The notes under the pieces are model-generated. The model saw only the letters and a program-made list of their open reading frames with translations, was not told the DNA's origin and did no database searches. The translations under genes and the position numbers were made by a program. Shown here piece by piece: positions 26,110 through 34,972 of a stretch of 64,000 bases of DNA (position 1 is the first letter of the stretch; every line of letters begins with the position of its first letter). Source of the stretch: Gemmatimonadota bacterium (GTDB lineage Bacteria; Gemmatimonadota; Gemmatimonadetes; Longimicrobiales; Gaopeijiaceae); assembly GCA_028874985.1 (NCBI GenBank), contig JAPPGI010000030.1, forward strand, positions 58,326 through 122,325. The letters run 5' to 3'.

Positions 26110-26191
26110 GGAAAAAATCGACGCGGCTGCCGGCGCGGCAACCCGGCAACCTGCCACTCGAACCGGAACCCGTCTGCAAGGAGAATCACCG

Positions 26192-26824
26192 ATGCCGGAC
26201 CTCACGCGAAGCCCCCGCGAAGCCGACCCCCGACCCGAAGCCGATCTGGCCGTCATTCGCCGCCTGATGGAGGGTGCCCGGCAATCCAGCGAGGAGAACA
26301 GCGCTCATCTCGTCCTGTGGGGGTGTCTGCTGGCGGCGGCGGAGGTCTTCACCCACCTGGTGCTGACCGGCACGGTCACCGCTTCCCTGAACCTGGTCTG
26401 GGCGGTCGCCGTGGGAATCGGGGTCGCTCTCTCCGCGCTGATCGGACGCCGCCGCTGGCTCGGCGCACCCGTCAACTCGCTGGTCGGCCGGATTCTCGCC
26501 GGAATCTGGATGGGCTGTGCCGCCGGCCTGATGATCGTCGGGTTTCTCGGCGCCGGGACCGGTGCGTTGTCGCGCAGCGCAGCGCCCGGGGTGACGGCCG
26601 TGTTCTTCGGTTCGGCGTTCTTTGCGTCCTCCTTCCTGCCCGACAAGAGGGCCTATCTGCTCCTGGCGACCGTGTGGTGGGCGCTTGGAGGCGCACTGCT
26701 GACCTGGCCCTTCGCCGGCTCCAGGCTGGTCCTCGCGGCCGCACTGGTCGTCTTCGCGGCGGTACCGGGGCTGCTGGTCAGGATCCGGGGCGCTTCCTCG
26801 GCACGGTCCCGCGCAGTGGCATGA
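26192..26824 (+). CDS. Hypothetical multi-pass membrane protein
   Basis: A 210-residue protein with about six membrane segments after a charged N-terminus (RRLMEGARQSSEEN). Segments are visible around VLWGCLLAAAEVFTHLVL, LVWAVAVGIGVALSALI, ILAGIWMGCAAGLMIVGF, AVFFGSAFFASSF, LLLATVWWALGGALL and LAAALVVFAAVPGLL. A good ribosome binding site (AAGGAG at 26178-26183) supports the ATG. It overlaps the winged-helix regulator gene by 4 bases (ATGA). No family recognised. A signal-sensing or anti-regulator role is possible but unproven. Confidence 0.8.
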   Translation: MPDLTRSPREADPRPEADLAVIRRLMEGARQSSEENSAHLVLWGCLLAAAEVFTHLVLTGTVTASLNLVWAVAVGIGVALSALIGRRRWLGAPVNSLVGRILAGIWMGCAAGLMIVGFLGAGTGALSRSAAPGVTAVFFGSAFFASSFLPDKRAYLLLATVWWALGGALLTWPFAGSRLVLAAALVVFAAVPGLLVRIRGASSARSRAVA

Positions 26825-27159
26825 CGGACTACGACTACCGTCATCTCGACCCGCTGGTCCATTCGAGGATCCGGCTGTCGGTGCTCGCTATCCTCGCGGC
26901 CGTCGAAGACGCCGAGTTCACCTACCTACGCGGGCAGGTGAGGGCCACGGACGGCAACCTCGGGGCCCACCTGCGGAGGCTGGAAGGCGCCGGATACGTG
27001 CGGGTCCACAAGGGCTTCGTGCGCCGCAAGCCCATGACGCGCTACAGGATCACCAACGCGGGGCGCCGGGCGTTCGCAGGATACGTGGACCATCTCGAAC
27101 GCCTTCTGAACGCTTCGGCCGGCGACACCCCCGACCGGGCAGGGGGTCTGACCGAATGA
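26821..27159 (+). CDS. Winged-helix transcriptional regulator
   Basis: A 112-residue DNA-binding protein of the ArsR/MarR-like winged-helix superfamily (the short form with a single winged domain). SRIRLSVLAILAAVEDAEFTYLRGQV is the first helices, GNLGAHLRRLEGAGYVRV the recognition helix region, and KGFVRRKPMTRYRITNAGRRAF the wing. The ATG overlaps the stop of the membrane protein gene (ATGA), and its own stop overlaps the next receptor gene (ATGA). Its likely target is the palindrome at 26087-26109. Confidence 0.88.
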   Translation: MTDYDYRHLDPLVHSRIRLSVLAILAAVEDAEFTYLRGQVRATDGNLGAHLRRLEGAGYVRVHKGFVRRKPMTRYRITNAGRRAFAGYVDHLERLLNASAGDTPDRAGGLTE

Positions 27160-28631
27160 ACCTGTCGACCGGATCGTTCACCGCCAGCACGCTCGCGCTC
27201 GTTGCAGCCGCTGTTTGCCCGCTCGTCGCCCAGGAAGACGTCACCGTCGCCGGACATGTCCGGGATCCGGCCGGCATGCCAGTCGTCGGAGCGGATGTGT
27301 TCCTGCTCGAAACGCTCGAGGGCGCGCTCACCGACTCGGCGGGATCGTTCACCTTCGACTCCGGCGCGCTCGGCACAGTCACGCTGGTGGCGCGGAAACG
27401 GGACCACATCGAGGTCCGGCGGGCAGCGAAACTCCCCCTCGGCGGTCCCGTGACGATCGTGATGCAGCGCACCCCCGTCCCGCTGGAACCCATCACCGTC
27501 GAAGCCGGCACCTACCGGCTGGGCAACCTGCCCGACGTGACGCTCAGCGAACTCGACGTGGTGCGTACTCCCGGGTCGGCGGCGGATCCGTTCCGCGCCA
27601 TCCAGACCTTCCCGGGCGTGCAGAGCGTGGGAGAGGGGGCCGGACTCTTCGTGCGCGGCGGCGACATCTCCGAGACGAGGGTCATGCTCGACGGAGCGAC
27701 CGTCATCTCACCCTTTCGCCTCGACACCGACCGCACCGTCTCGTTCGGCCGCTTCGATCCCTTCATGCTGAAGGGAGTCCAGTTCTCGGCCGGCGGTTTC
27801 GGGGCCGAGTTCGGCGACGCGCTCTCCGCCGTCGCGGATCTCCGGACCGTCGACAAGCCGGCGGCGAACGAGGTCGATCTCACCGCCGCCCTCGGGGGCC
27901 TGTCGGGCCGGCTCCACCTCGCTCTCTCGAACTCCTTCGGCGCCCGCGCGACCGCAACCTACACCCACACCGACGCCCTCCTGAGGCTCAACGGACGCAG
28001 GGAGGAGTTCGAGCGAGTCCCCGTGTCCACCGATCTGAGCGGGGGCTTCGAGTGGACCTACCGGGACGGAGCGAGTCTGAAGTCGTTCGCCATGTTCCAG
28101 ACCGATCGCGTCGGCGTGCGGATCACCGAACCCGGGTTCGCGGGAATCTACCGGTCCGACGCCCGCACCCACCTGGCGGCGATTTCGGGACGGGATGCCT
28201 TCGGCCGGGCGGGCGTTTCGTGGGGCATCGCGACGAGCGGATCCTGGAAGGCCGAGGGGTTCGGGGCGTTCGGCCTCGGCTTCGGCGGATGGCTGGAGAC
28301 CGGTGTAGCCTACCGAGCCGCCACGGGGACTCCCCTGACGCCGGTGCGGGAGGGCGTCTTCGACCACGGCCGCGGCGTGTGGAAACCGGTCTTCGGCCCC
28401 CCCATGTCGGAGAGACTCCCCAACTATTCGCGCCTCGACCTGTCAGCGTACGCGCTACGGAGCTTCCAGCCCGGCAACCTCACCGTATTCTTCGTCTCCG
28501 TGATGAACGTGCTGGATGCGGCGAACGTCAGGGACTACCGCTACAGCGAAGACTACTCCGAGCGCATTTCCCTCGACACCCCGTTCCCCCGCACCTTCTA
28601 CTTCGGGGTAACGACCACCCTTCCGTTCTGA
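27156..28631 (+). CDS. TonB-dependent receptor with unusually short barrel
   Basis: A 491-residue protein. It has a signal peptide (to about VAQ), a carboxypeptidase-like domain (VTVAGHVRDPAGMPVVGADVFL), a full plug domain (GVQSVGEGAGLFVRGGDISE, MLDGATVISPFRLD, GGFGAEFGDALSAV), and a barrel that ends in a normal aromatic C-terminus. After the plug, only about 265 residues remain, less than half of a 22-stranded barrel. No frameshift or stop is visible, so an internal in-frame deletion is likely, perhaps around GSWKAEGFGAFGLG. It starts by ATGA overlap with the regulator gene. Translocation is doubtful; a sensor or binding role is possible. Confidence 0.85.
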   Translation: MNLSTGSFTASTLALVAAAVCPLVAQEDVTVAGHVRDPAGMPVVGADVFLLETLEGALTDSAGSFTFDSGALGTVTLVARKRDHIEVRRAAKLPLGGPVTIVMQRTPVPLEPITVEAGTYRLGNLPDVTLSELDVVRTPGSAADPFRAIQTFPGVQSVGEGAGLFVRGGDISETRVMLDGATVISPFRLDTDRTVSFGRFDPFMLKGVQFSAGGFGAEFGDALSAVADLRTVDKPAANEVDLTAALGGLSGRLHLALSNSFGARATATYTHTDALLRLNGRREEFERVPVSTDLSGGFEWTYRDGASLKSFAMFQTDRVGVRITEPGFAGIYRSDARTHLAAISGRDAFGRAGVSWGIATSGSWKAEGFGAFGLGFGGWLETGVAYRAATGTPLTPVREGVFDHGRGVWKPVFGPPMSERLPNYSRLDLSAYALRSFQPGNLTVFFVSVMNVLDAANVRDYRYSEDYSERISLDTPFPRTFYFGVTTTLPF

Positions 28632-28652
28632 ACCCGAATCAAGGAGCACGAC

Positions 28653-29945
28653 ATGTCCAGCCGGCACATTCCCATGACAGGACTTCGACCGCCGTCCCTT
28701 CGCGGGCTCGCTGCGGCATTGGCCGCGGTCACCCTCGTACCGGCCGGCGGCCTTTCGGCACAGGATCGCGCCCACGCAACGGCCGACCGCCTGCGAAGCG
28801 AAATCCACAGAGCGACCATCGCGGGAAATGACACGGCCTTCGCCGATATCGTGCTCTTCGCCCGGCGAGCCGTCACCGCCTTTCCCGAAGACGCACTCGT
28901 CAACCACTACCTGGGCTACGCGCTCTACCGGGTGGCAATGCGCACTCTCGGTGACGACACGGAGCTGGCGCTCGAGATGCTGGAGGAGTCGGAAGCGCAC
29001 CTGCAACGGTCGATCGACAACGAACCGATCGCCGAATCCCATGCACTTCTGGCTGTCGTGCTCGGGATGCGGATCGTCGACGACGAAACTGCGATGAAGC
29101 TGGGGATGCGCTCCCGTGTGGAGATGGAAAAGGCCAGGCGGCTCGATCCGGCCAACCCGCGCGTCAGGTTGCTGGAGGGGATCTCCGCATTCCATGCGCC
29201 GGAGGTGTGGGGCGGAGGTCACGAGTCGGCTCTGGTCCATTTCCTGGCGGCCGCCGACCTGTTCGCGGACGACCATCCGGAGCCCCCGCTACCCGACTGG
29301 GGCCTGGCGGAGACGCACGCGTGGCTGGGGCGGACCTACGCCGCGCTGGGCAATGTGGAGGAGGCTCGCGGAGCCTATGAGCGCGCGCTGGCGGAGGAGC
29401 CCGGGTACGCCTGGGTTCGGGATACGCTGTTGCCGGGGTTGGCTCGTGAGGAACGCCAAATGGGCAGCACCATGCACGTCGGCCCCCCCTCGCAGGGAAG
29501 GCACAGGGCATCGGCCATGAAGCACGTGATTTCGCACCCGGCATCCTTCATGACCCTGAGCGTTGCCGGATACCCACCCGCTGCCAGGCACCTGCGGGGA
29601 CCGAGCGCGAGCACGTTCACGTTCAGTCCTCCGGAAACGCGGAATTCCTTCTCACTCGCTTCCAGGCACCGGACGCCCCGTTCCTTCAGCATCCGGCACA
29701 GTGCGACCGGGAGAAGCCGCGAGTGGACCAGCACCAGATCGCGGTCCAGCGGGCTGAGCAACGACAGAAGGTGGAGGCAGGCCGCGCCACCATCCCACAC
29801 CGGAAGATCGAAGGCGTGGACTTCGACACCGCACGGTGCAAGGATGTCACGCAGTTGGTCGATGCCCGCCTGGTTCGTGCGAAACCCGCGTCCGGCCACA
29901 AGCGTGCCCTCGTCGAGCCAGAGCAGATCCCCGCCTTCGGCGTGA
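28653..29945 (+). CDS. Secreted TPR protein with antisense-derived C-terminal read-through
   Basis: A signal peptide (ending around LSAQ) is followed by TPR-like helices: AVTAFPEDALVNHYLGYALYRVA, ALEMLEESEAHLQRSIDNEP and HAWLGRTYAALGNVEEARGAYERALAEEP. TPR-like sequence stops around base 29460 (TLLPGLAREERQ). The frame continues for about 160 more residues rich in Ser, Arg and Pro, which are the reverse strand of the amidinotransferase gene. The natural stop seems to be missing. An AAGGAG ribosome binding site at 28641-28646 supports the start. It is the last gene of the regulator/receptor operon, 21 bases after the receptor. Confidence 0.75.
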   Translation: MSSRHIPMTGLRPPSLRGLAAALAAVTLVPAGGLSAQDRAHATADRLRSEIHRATIAGNDTAFADIVLFARRAVTAFPEDALVNHYLGYALYRVAMRTLGDDTELALEMLEESEAHLQRSIDNEPIAESHALLAVVLGMRIVDDETAMKLGMRSRVEMEKARRLDPANPRVRLLEGISAFHAPEVWGGGHESALVHFLAAADLFADDHPEPPLPDWGLAETHAWLGRTYAALGNVEEARGAYERALAEEPGYAWVRDTLLPGLAREERQMGSTMHVGPPSQGRHRASAMKHVISHPASFMTLSVAGYPPAARHLRGPSASTFTFSPPETRNSFSLASRHRTPRSFSIRHSATGRSREWTSTRSRSSGLSNDRRWRQAAPPSHTGRSKAWTSTPHGARMSRSWSMPAWFVRNPRPATSVPSSSQSRSPPSA

Positions 29946-30295
29946 CCCGGCGGCACGATGGTCCCGATCACGGGGACATCCAGACGCCGGTAGAGTGCCT
30001 CGTGCAGTGCCACCTCCGGGCGCCTGAGCGTCTTGCCGGGCCGAAGCAGGATCGCGCCCCAAGGCGTCATGAACGACGGATCGAAAACGAAGATGGAGTC
30101 GGCGAGGCCGTCGTTCTCGTCCGCGATCCACTCGATCGCGGCACCGGAGCGCCGAATACAGGAGACGAAGAGGTCGTACTGATGTGCGAGCCGGTTCGCG
30201 TCCAACCGGCGCGTGTAGTGCCAGAGCGCGGGATCCGCGTCGAACGTAGCCGGACCCGGCCGGCGCAACGCGACGCGCCTGAGCGGGGCCACCAT
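29375..30295 (-). CDS. Amidinotransferase/dimethylarginine dimethylaminohydrolase-like enzyme
   Basis: A pentein-fold enzyme of 306 codons. Visible are FMTPWGAILLRPGK, GHAEGGDLLWLDEGTLVAGRGFRTN (His/Glu/Asp region), and the active-site cysteine block CEGGPTCMVLPIWR. Homology ends around base 29455 at LPIWR, where family members usually stop. The frame then runs on about 25 residues into the convergent TPR gene and stops at 29375. The start is uncertain; I use the ATG at 30295, just before the first family-like strand. Substrate (arginine, methylarginine or other guanidine) is not determinable. Confidence 0.8.
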   Translation of the reverse strand: MVAPLRRVALRRPGPATFDADPALWHYTRRLDANRLAHQYDLFVSCIRRSGAAIEWIADENDGLADSIFVFDPSFMTPWGAILLRPGKTLRRPEVALHEALYRRLDVPVIGTIVPPGHAEGGDLLWLDEGTLVAGRGFRTNQAGIDQLRDILAPCGVEVHAFDLPVWDGGAACLHLLSLLSPLDRDLVLVHSRLLPVALCRMLKERGVRCLEASEKEFRVSGGLNVNVLALGPRRCLAAGGYPATLRVMKDAGCEITCFMADALCLPCEGGPTCMVLPIWRSSRANPGNSVSRTQAYPGSSASARS

Positions 30296-30835
30296 CGTGC
30301 CGACTCCGAATCGCTGCCCTTCGCTCCCGGGCCCCGTCAAGAGCACACCGCCTGCCGCCCCTTCGGGACCGGCTGCCTGTCGGGCCCGGGTGTATCCGCC
30401 CACTCCGGAACAGGCCCCGCAAGGACCCGGCAGCCAACCGGCGGCTCGTCGGCGCCCCCGCGTGCAGCCGCGGCCGGGAGCAGGGCACCCCGGGAACTCG
30501 GCATCGATATCCTCCCTGTGACGTGATGTCCCCTTGGAGCTGGATGGGGTCGGACTAAAGGGGTTGGTTGACAGGACGGGCTTCCTGCAGACAAAGGTAG
30601 TCCGGGCAACGGTGGGCGCAAACGGAACTGGAGGGCGTTGACGGCCGCGGTCGTGCATCCCCGGCCGGGCGCGATTGAGCACGACCTCACTCCCGGGCTT
30701 GCACCTGGTTCAAGACCGCCATCCTGGACACTGCGACCGGAATCCCGCGACCTTTGCAGGACACGTTGCAGCCGCACGCCGCGCCGGTTCGCGTTGGCGC
30801 AGTGGCCGGGCCCCCTGGGGAAAAGGCGAGCCACG
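30296..30835. other. Divergent intergenic region
   Basis: About 540 bases between the amidinotransferase and thioredoxin genes. A TTGACA hexamer lies at 30568-30573 on the plus strand, but no good -10 follows at 17 bases. Open frames here are Pro/Arg-rich and unlike real proteins. No RNA gene or repeat was seen. Confidence 0.4.
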
Positions 30836-31660
30836 ATGTCCAATCTCACGAAGTGGACCACCCTTCTGACCATCGCTGCCGCCGCCGGTTGCGCGTCCGT
30901 CCCGTCCGGAATGGTGAAGGCCGACTTCGCCGGCATCGTCCCCGAAGGGATCGCAGGGGATCTGCTGGAGGATTCCCAGGTGGACGAGCTGCTCGCGAGG
31001 CTCGACTCTCTCATGAACACACCCGAGACGCAGGCGGACCTCAGACGCCGGACTTCGCGCTATCTCCAGGGCTTTCGCTGGTGGGTGGGGCGGGGACGCG
31101 TCACCCCCGGGCAGTCCGGGCGGATCACGGCGTATCTGGCGGGTGCGAAGACGGAACACGCGGACGCCGCGGACATCATCGACCGGCAGCGGCACCTCTT
31201 CGAGATCCTGACCCCAGGGCAGGTGGCCCGGAACATCGTCGGAACCGACATCGACCGGGTCGAGTTCGAACTCGCCGACTATCGCGGCAGCATAGTCGTA
31301 CTGGTCTTTTCAGGCGACTGGTGCGGGCCGTGCCGCGGCGAATATCCCTACCAGCGTTCGATGCTGGACCTGTACAAGGACGAAGAGGTCGTGCTGCTCG
31401 GGGTCAACAGCGACACGAGCCGGAGGACGGTCCGGGAGGCCAAGAAGCGCGAGGGGCTGCACTATCGAACGTGGTGGGACGGTGGCACGAACGGACCCAT
31501 TTCGAGGGCCTGGAACGTCCGCACGTGGCCGAGCACCTTCATCCTGGACGAAGAAGGCGTCATCCGGTTCGTCGGCAAGCGCAAGAACGAGATCATTCTG
31601 GCGGTCGACCAACTGCTGGAGGAAACGCGAGCCGAAGACGGAAAGCGGGATTCCGGATGA
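30836..31660 (+). CDS. TlpA-like thioredoxin lipoprotein
   Basis: A 274-residue lipoprotein (lipobox AAAGC near residue 19). The N-terminal half is helical without a named domain. The C-terminal part, from about residue 125, is a TlpA/ResA-like thioredoxin fold: VVLVFSGDWCGPCRGEYPYQRS with the CGPC redox pair, VVLLGVNSDTSRR, and the cis-proline loop TWPSTFILDEEGVIRF. It should reduce disulfides or deliver electrons in the periplasm. The ATG at 30836 is chosen because the lipoprotein signal starts there. The DsbD genes 4 kb downstream could supply its electrons. Confidence 0.86.
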   Translation: MSNLTKWTTLLTIAAAAGCASVPSGMVKADFAGIVPEGIAGDLLEDSQVDELLARLDSLMNTPETQADLRRRTSRYLQGFRWWVGRGRVTPGQSGRITAYLAGAKTEHADAADIIDRQRHLFEILTPGQVARNIVGTDIDRVEFELADYRGSIVVLVFSGDWCGPCRGEYPYQRSMLDLYKDEEVVLLGVNSDTSRRTVREAKKREGLHYRTWWDGGTNGPISRAWNVRTWPSTFILDEEGVIRFVGKRKNEIILAVDQLLEETRAEDGKRDSG

Positions 31661-31790
31661 AACGGACGGCTCCGCGGGTCGGCTAGGCGGTAGCGCCTCG
31701 AGGTGGAGTCTGGCCCGGCTTGACGGAAGGGTGGTGGATCGTGCATTCTTTTGCGGGGTCCAGGGTAATCCATGACAGGGCGGAACGAGG

Positions 31791-34112
31791 ATGATCGGAA
31801 CCACGCTTCTGGTTGCCACGGTGCAGCAGGCCGCTCTCACCGGGGTGGTACGCGACAGCGTCGATCTGGAACCGGTCGCCTTCGCCCAGGTCACGGTTGC
31901 GGCGGTCGGCGGCCAGGCCGTCAAGGCATCCGTGGTTGCCGACCGTCACGGAGCGTTCGTGGTGCCGGGACTCCCGGGAACGGGGCGGGTGCGCGTCGAG
32001 GCGGGCGCATACGGCTACGCCGTGTGGACCGGCACCTACGAAGCCGTGCCCTCCGAACCGATACTCGTGCTGCTGCGCCCCGCGCCGATTGGTCTGGAGG
32101 GGGTCGACGTGACCGTCAGCGGCCGCGCCGGCGACCCCTTGTCTCTGTCCCGGGACGCTTTCGTCGTCGACTCCGTCCTGATCCGGAGCCTCCCGACGAT
32201 CCTCGAGACGGACGTGCTGCGGGCAATCCAGGTCTCGCCCGCTGCTTCGGCTGCCTCCGACTACACCTCGGTTCCCTTCATCCGGGGGGGCACCAGTGAC
32301 GGTACACCGGTGCTGCTCGACGGAGTGCGCCTCTTCAATGCCGTTCACCTGGGAGGGTTCGTCTCCGCGATCAACGCCGAAGCGGTCGAGCGCGCCACGC
32401 TGCTGACGGCATCGGGCGGCAACGCACTCGCGACCGGGTCGCTGTCGGGCGCCATCGACATTGCCACCAGAGATGGTGCCCGCGACCGGAGGCGGATGGC
32501 CGGCTCCGTGGGCCTCGCCTCCTCGCGGCTCTCCGTGGAAGGGCCGATCGGTGAGAACACGTCCTACATGGTGGATGGCCGCCGCACCTACATCGAAGGC
32601 TTCACGAGAGTGCTCGAACGGATGAGGGCGGTCGAGAAGCACCTTCCCTACTTCTTCACGGACATCCATGCCAAGGTGACGAAAGATCTCGGCGGGGTCC
32701 GCCGGTTTTCGGTCAGCGGCTACCTGAACTCCGAGTCTCTGAAGACCTTCGACGCCCAGGAGACCCTGGAGCTGGGGATGACGTCGATCAACGCCGCCTT
32801 CTCGGTCCACTACCGTGACAGGCTGGGAGCCAACGGGATCATCGACGCCAGCCTGGGACACAGCCGGTTCGGAAGCGACCTGGCCGCACTCGGGGGAGGC
32901 GGCCTCAGCATCGTTGAAGGCGACACCATATACAATCCTCCCACGGACACGCTTATGGTCGGCGACGGTTCGATGGGCGAAACCCGTGCCGACGTGCGGC
33001 TGACCTGGCGCGCGGGCCGCGCCACGGTTGCCGCCGGGACACAGGCGATTCGCTTCGTTACGGATCAGGACTACGAGGTTACCAGAGACGTCGAAGAGGG
33101 TGAGGAAGCCTTCTTCACGCCCCTAACCCTCCGCAGGAGCAGCTTTCGCCTCGCCACGTACTCGAGTGTGGAGGTCCCTCTTGAGAAGGGTTTCTCGACC
33201 CGGGCGGGATTGAGGGTGGACCACTTCCGGGGGCTGGGAAGCACCCTCGCTCCATTCGGGCAGGTAAGCTACGGGACCTCCTGGTGGAGTGCCCGCATCT
33301 CCGCGTCGCGCTCGTATCAGGCGCTGGCCTCGGTGCGCAACGAGGAGGCGCTACTCGCAAGCTTCCTCGCGTTCGATCTCCTGGTTCCGGTCAGCGAGGG
33401 GCCGATCCCGCGAAACACGGAGATCTCGGTCGGGTGGGAGGGCTCGCACGGCGGGCTCAGGGTCAGGCTGGACGCCTATGCGCGCGCGCTCCACAACCTC
33501 CGACTGCCGGACCCCGGGGTGAAGCCGATCTCAGGGGTCGTGCTCGGGGATCCCTCACTGTGGGAGGTGGCCAGCGGCGGGGCGCGGGGAATCGAGACAT
33601 CCTGGAGCTGGATGGGGAGACGGGGGATCACGCTTCTCGGCAGCTACCGTTGGGCCAGCGTGTCCCGAACCGTGGGTTCGCAGACCTACACGCCCCGCTT
33701 CCACAGGAACCATGAGTTCGAACTGGGCTCATCCTACAGGCGCGGTGGGTCCTTGTGGTCCACGCGGTTTTCACTGCGTTCGGGGCAACCGGTTACGCCG
33801 TTGCTGGCGATCGTCCCGTTCAGGAGGCAGGGACCGTACCAATACACCGAATTGTTGACGCTCGGCGGTGAGTACAACTCCTCCACGCTGCCGTACTACG
33901 CCCGGATCGACCTGGGTTGGCGGCACGAGACGGAGGTGTCATGGTTTGGCGGCGGCTCGGTGGTGCCGTATGTTTCGGTGGCCAACCTCTTCAGCCTGCC
34001 CAACGTGGTGGGCTGGGTGGTGCAACGCGGGTGGTACTCACACAACCTCGAGAGGGTCTACTTGAGACAGCTTCCGATGATCCCGTTTATCGGCATGGAG
34101 TTCCGGTTTTGA
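31791..34112 (+). CDS. TonB-dependent receptor (DUF4249-associated)
   Basis: A 773-residue receptor with a short leader (MIGTTLLVATVQQ), a carboxypeptidase-like domain (AALTGVVRDSVDLEPVAFAQ), a plug (TDVLRAIQVSPAASAASDYT, RGGTSDGTPVLLDGVRLFN, GALATGSLSGAIDI pattern), and a long barrel ending IPFIGMEFRF. The leader is a weak signal peptide, so the true start may be slightly different. It is the first gene of a four-gene unit. Its stop overlaps a TTG start for the next gene (TTGA). Substrate unknown. Confidence 0.9.
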   Translation: MIGTTLLVATVQQAALTGVVRDSVDLEPVAFAQVTVAAVGGQAVKASVVADRHGAFVVPGLPGTGRVRVEAGAYGYAVWTGTYEAVPSEPILVLLRPAPIGLEGVDVTVSGRAGDPLSLSRDAFVVDSVLIRSLPTILETDVLRAIQVSPAASAASDYTSVPFIRGGTSDGTPVLLDGVRLFNAVHLGGFVSAINAEAVERATLLTASGGNALATGSLSGAIDIATRDGARDRRRMAGSVGLASSRLSVEGPIGENTSYMVDGRRTYIEGFTRVLERMRAVEKHLPYFFTDIHAKVTKDLGGVRRFSVSGYLNSESLKTFDAQETLELGMTSINAAFSVHYRDRLGANGIIDASLGHSRFGSDLAALGGGGLSIVEGDTIYNPPTDTLMVGDGSMGETRADVRLTWRAGRATVAAGTQAIRFVTDQDYEVTRDVEEGEEAFFTPLTLRRSSFRLATYSSVEVPLEKGFSTRAGLRVDHFRGLGSTLAPFGQVSYGTSWWSARISASRSYQALASVRNEEALLASFLAFDLLVPVSEGPIPRNTEISVGWEGSHGGLRVRLDAYARALHNLRLPDPGVKPISGVVLGDPSLWEVASGGARGIETSWSWMGRRGITLLGSYRWASVSRTVGSQTYTPRFHRNHEFELGSSYRRGGSLWSTRFSLRSGQPVTPLLAIVPFRRQGPYQYTELLTLGGEYNSSTLPYYARIDLGWRHETEVSWFGGGSVVPYVSVANLFSLPNVVGWVVQRGWYSHNLERVYLRQLPMIPFIGMEFRF

Positions 34113-34972
34113 GGGCGCGCGCCGTAGCCGGACCGGTGGTCGTTGTGGCGCTGGCGGCCTCGTCGGCGTGCGAAATCGTCCGCCCCGTGGATCCGCTCGA
34201 AGCCCACCCGGACGTGGTTGCGCTCGCGCTCCTTCTCGTGGCCGGTGAAAGCGAAGCTCGCCTGCTGGCCGTACATCCCCACCGCGATGTGGCCGACAGC
34301 ACACCCGAGATCACGGCGTTTCTCGACGGACCCGGCTGGACGGCCAGCTTCTCCGAATCGGTCAGGCTGCCCACCTGTGGTGAACTCGGCGGCAGCTGGC
34401 TCGTTCCCTCGAAGTGTCTCCGCGCGAAACTCCCGGAGGCAATAGAGCCGGGGGGCGAGTACGGCCTGTGGGGAACGGCACCGCTGGGTTCCTTCACCGG
34501 CGAGACGGGGGTGCCGGAATTGCCGCTCCTGGTGGATCCCGCAAACACCTTGCGTCTGTCCATGCCGGACACCGCCGGGCTGATCCAAATACCCATGCGG
34601 TACGCGGTCGGTCCGGAAACGGGTACTGTTCTGGCGGATCTGTACGACGTTTTCGAGATTTCGGAAGACGGCTCCGAGGAGGAGATCCCCACATCCCACA
34701 TCGGCGCGTATCCCGTGGCCCTGGAGAACGCCCAGGCCGATACGATTCGGATATACCAGGACGGTGTGCGCATGCGCCTGTCCCTGCGCCTCCTTGGAAT
34801 CGGTTGGAACTACACCAACTTCGCGAAGTACCCGGGCATAGACCCCCTGCCCCGCCCCTGGCCGAGCTTCGGCATCGAGGGCGAAGGAGTGTACGGGTAC
34901 TTCGACGGCATAGCGCATTCCGAAACCCGGCGCGTATTCGTGGGGCAGACCGGAAGGCACGACCGGAATTGA
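34109..34972 (+). CDS. DUF4249-like lipoprotein
   Basis: A 287-residue protein starting with TTG at 34109, overlapping the receptor stop (TTGA). It has a signal-like hydrophobic stretch and a cysteine in LAASSACEIV suited to lipidation. The mature part contains ARLLAVHPHRDVADSTPEITAFLDGPGW and TLRLSMPDTAGLIQIP, matching the general form of DUF4249-type surface proteins found beside TonB receptors in Bacteroidota and Gemmatimonadota. It probably works with the upstream receptor in ligand capture. The family assignment is tentative. Confidence 0.75.
   Translation: MRARAVAGPVVVVALAASSACEIVRPVDPLEAHPDVVALALLLVAGESEARLLAVHPHRDVADSTPEITAFLDGPGWTASFSESVRLPTCGELGGSWLVPSKCLRAKLPEAIEPGGEYGLWGTAPLGSFTGETGVPELPLLVDPANTLRLSMPDTAGLIQIPMRYAVGPETGTVLADLYDVFEISEDGSEEEIPTSHIGAYPVALENAQADTIRIYQDGVRMRLSLRLLGIGWNYTNFAKYPGIDPLPRPWPSFGIEGEGVYGYFDGIAHSETRRVFVGQTGRHDRN

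Noticed and set aside
29460..29945. The C-terminal 160 residues of the TPR ORF as a real domain
   Set aside because: They are Ser/Arg/Pro-rich and exactly antisense to the amidinotransferase gene. I treat them as read-through, not as a domain.
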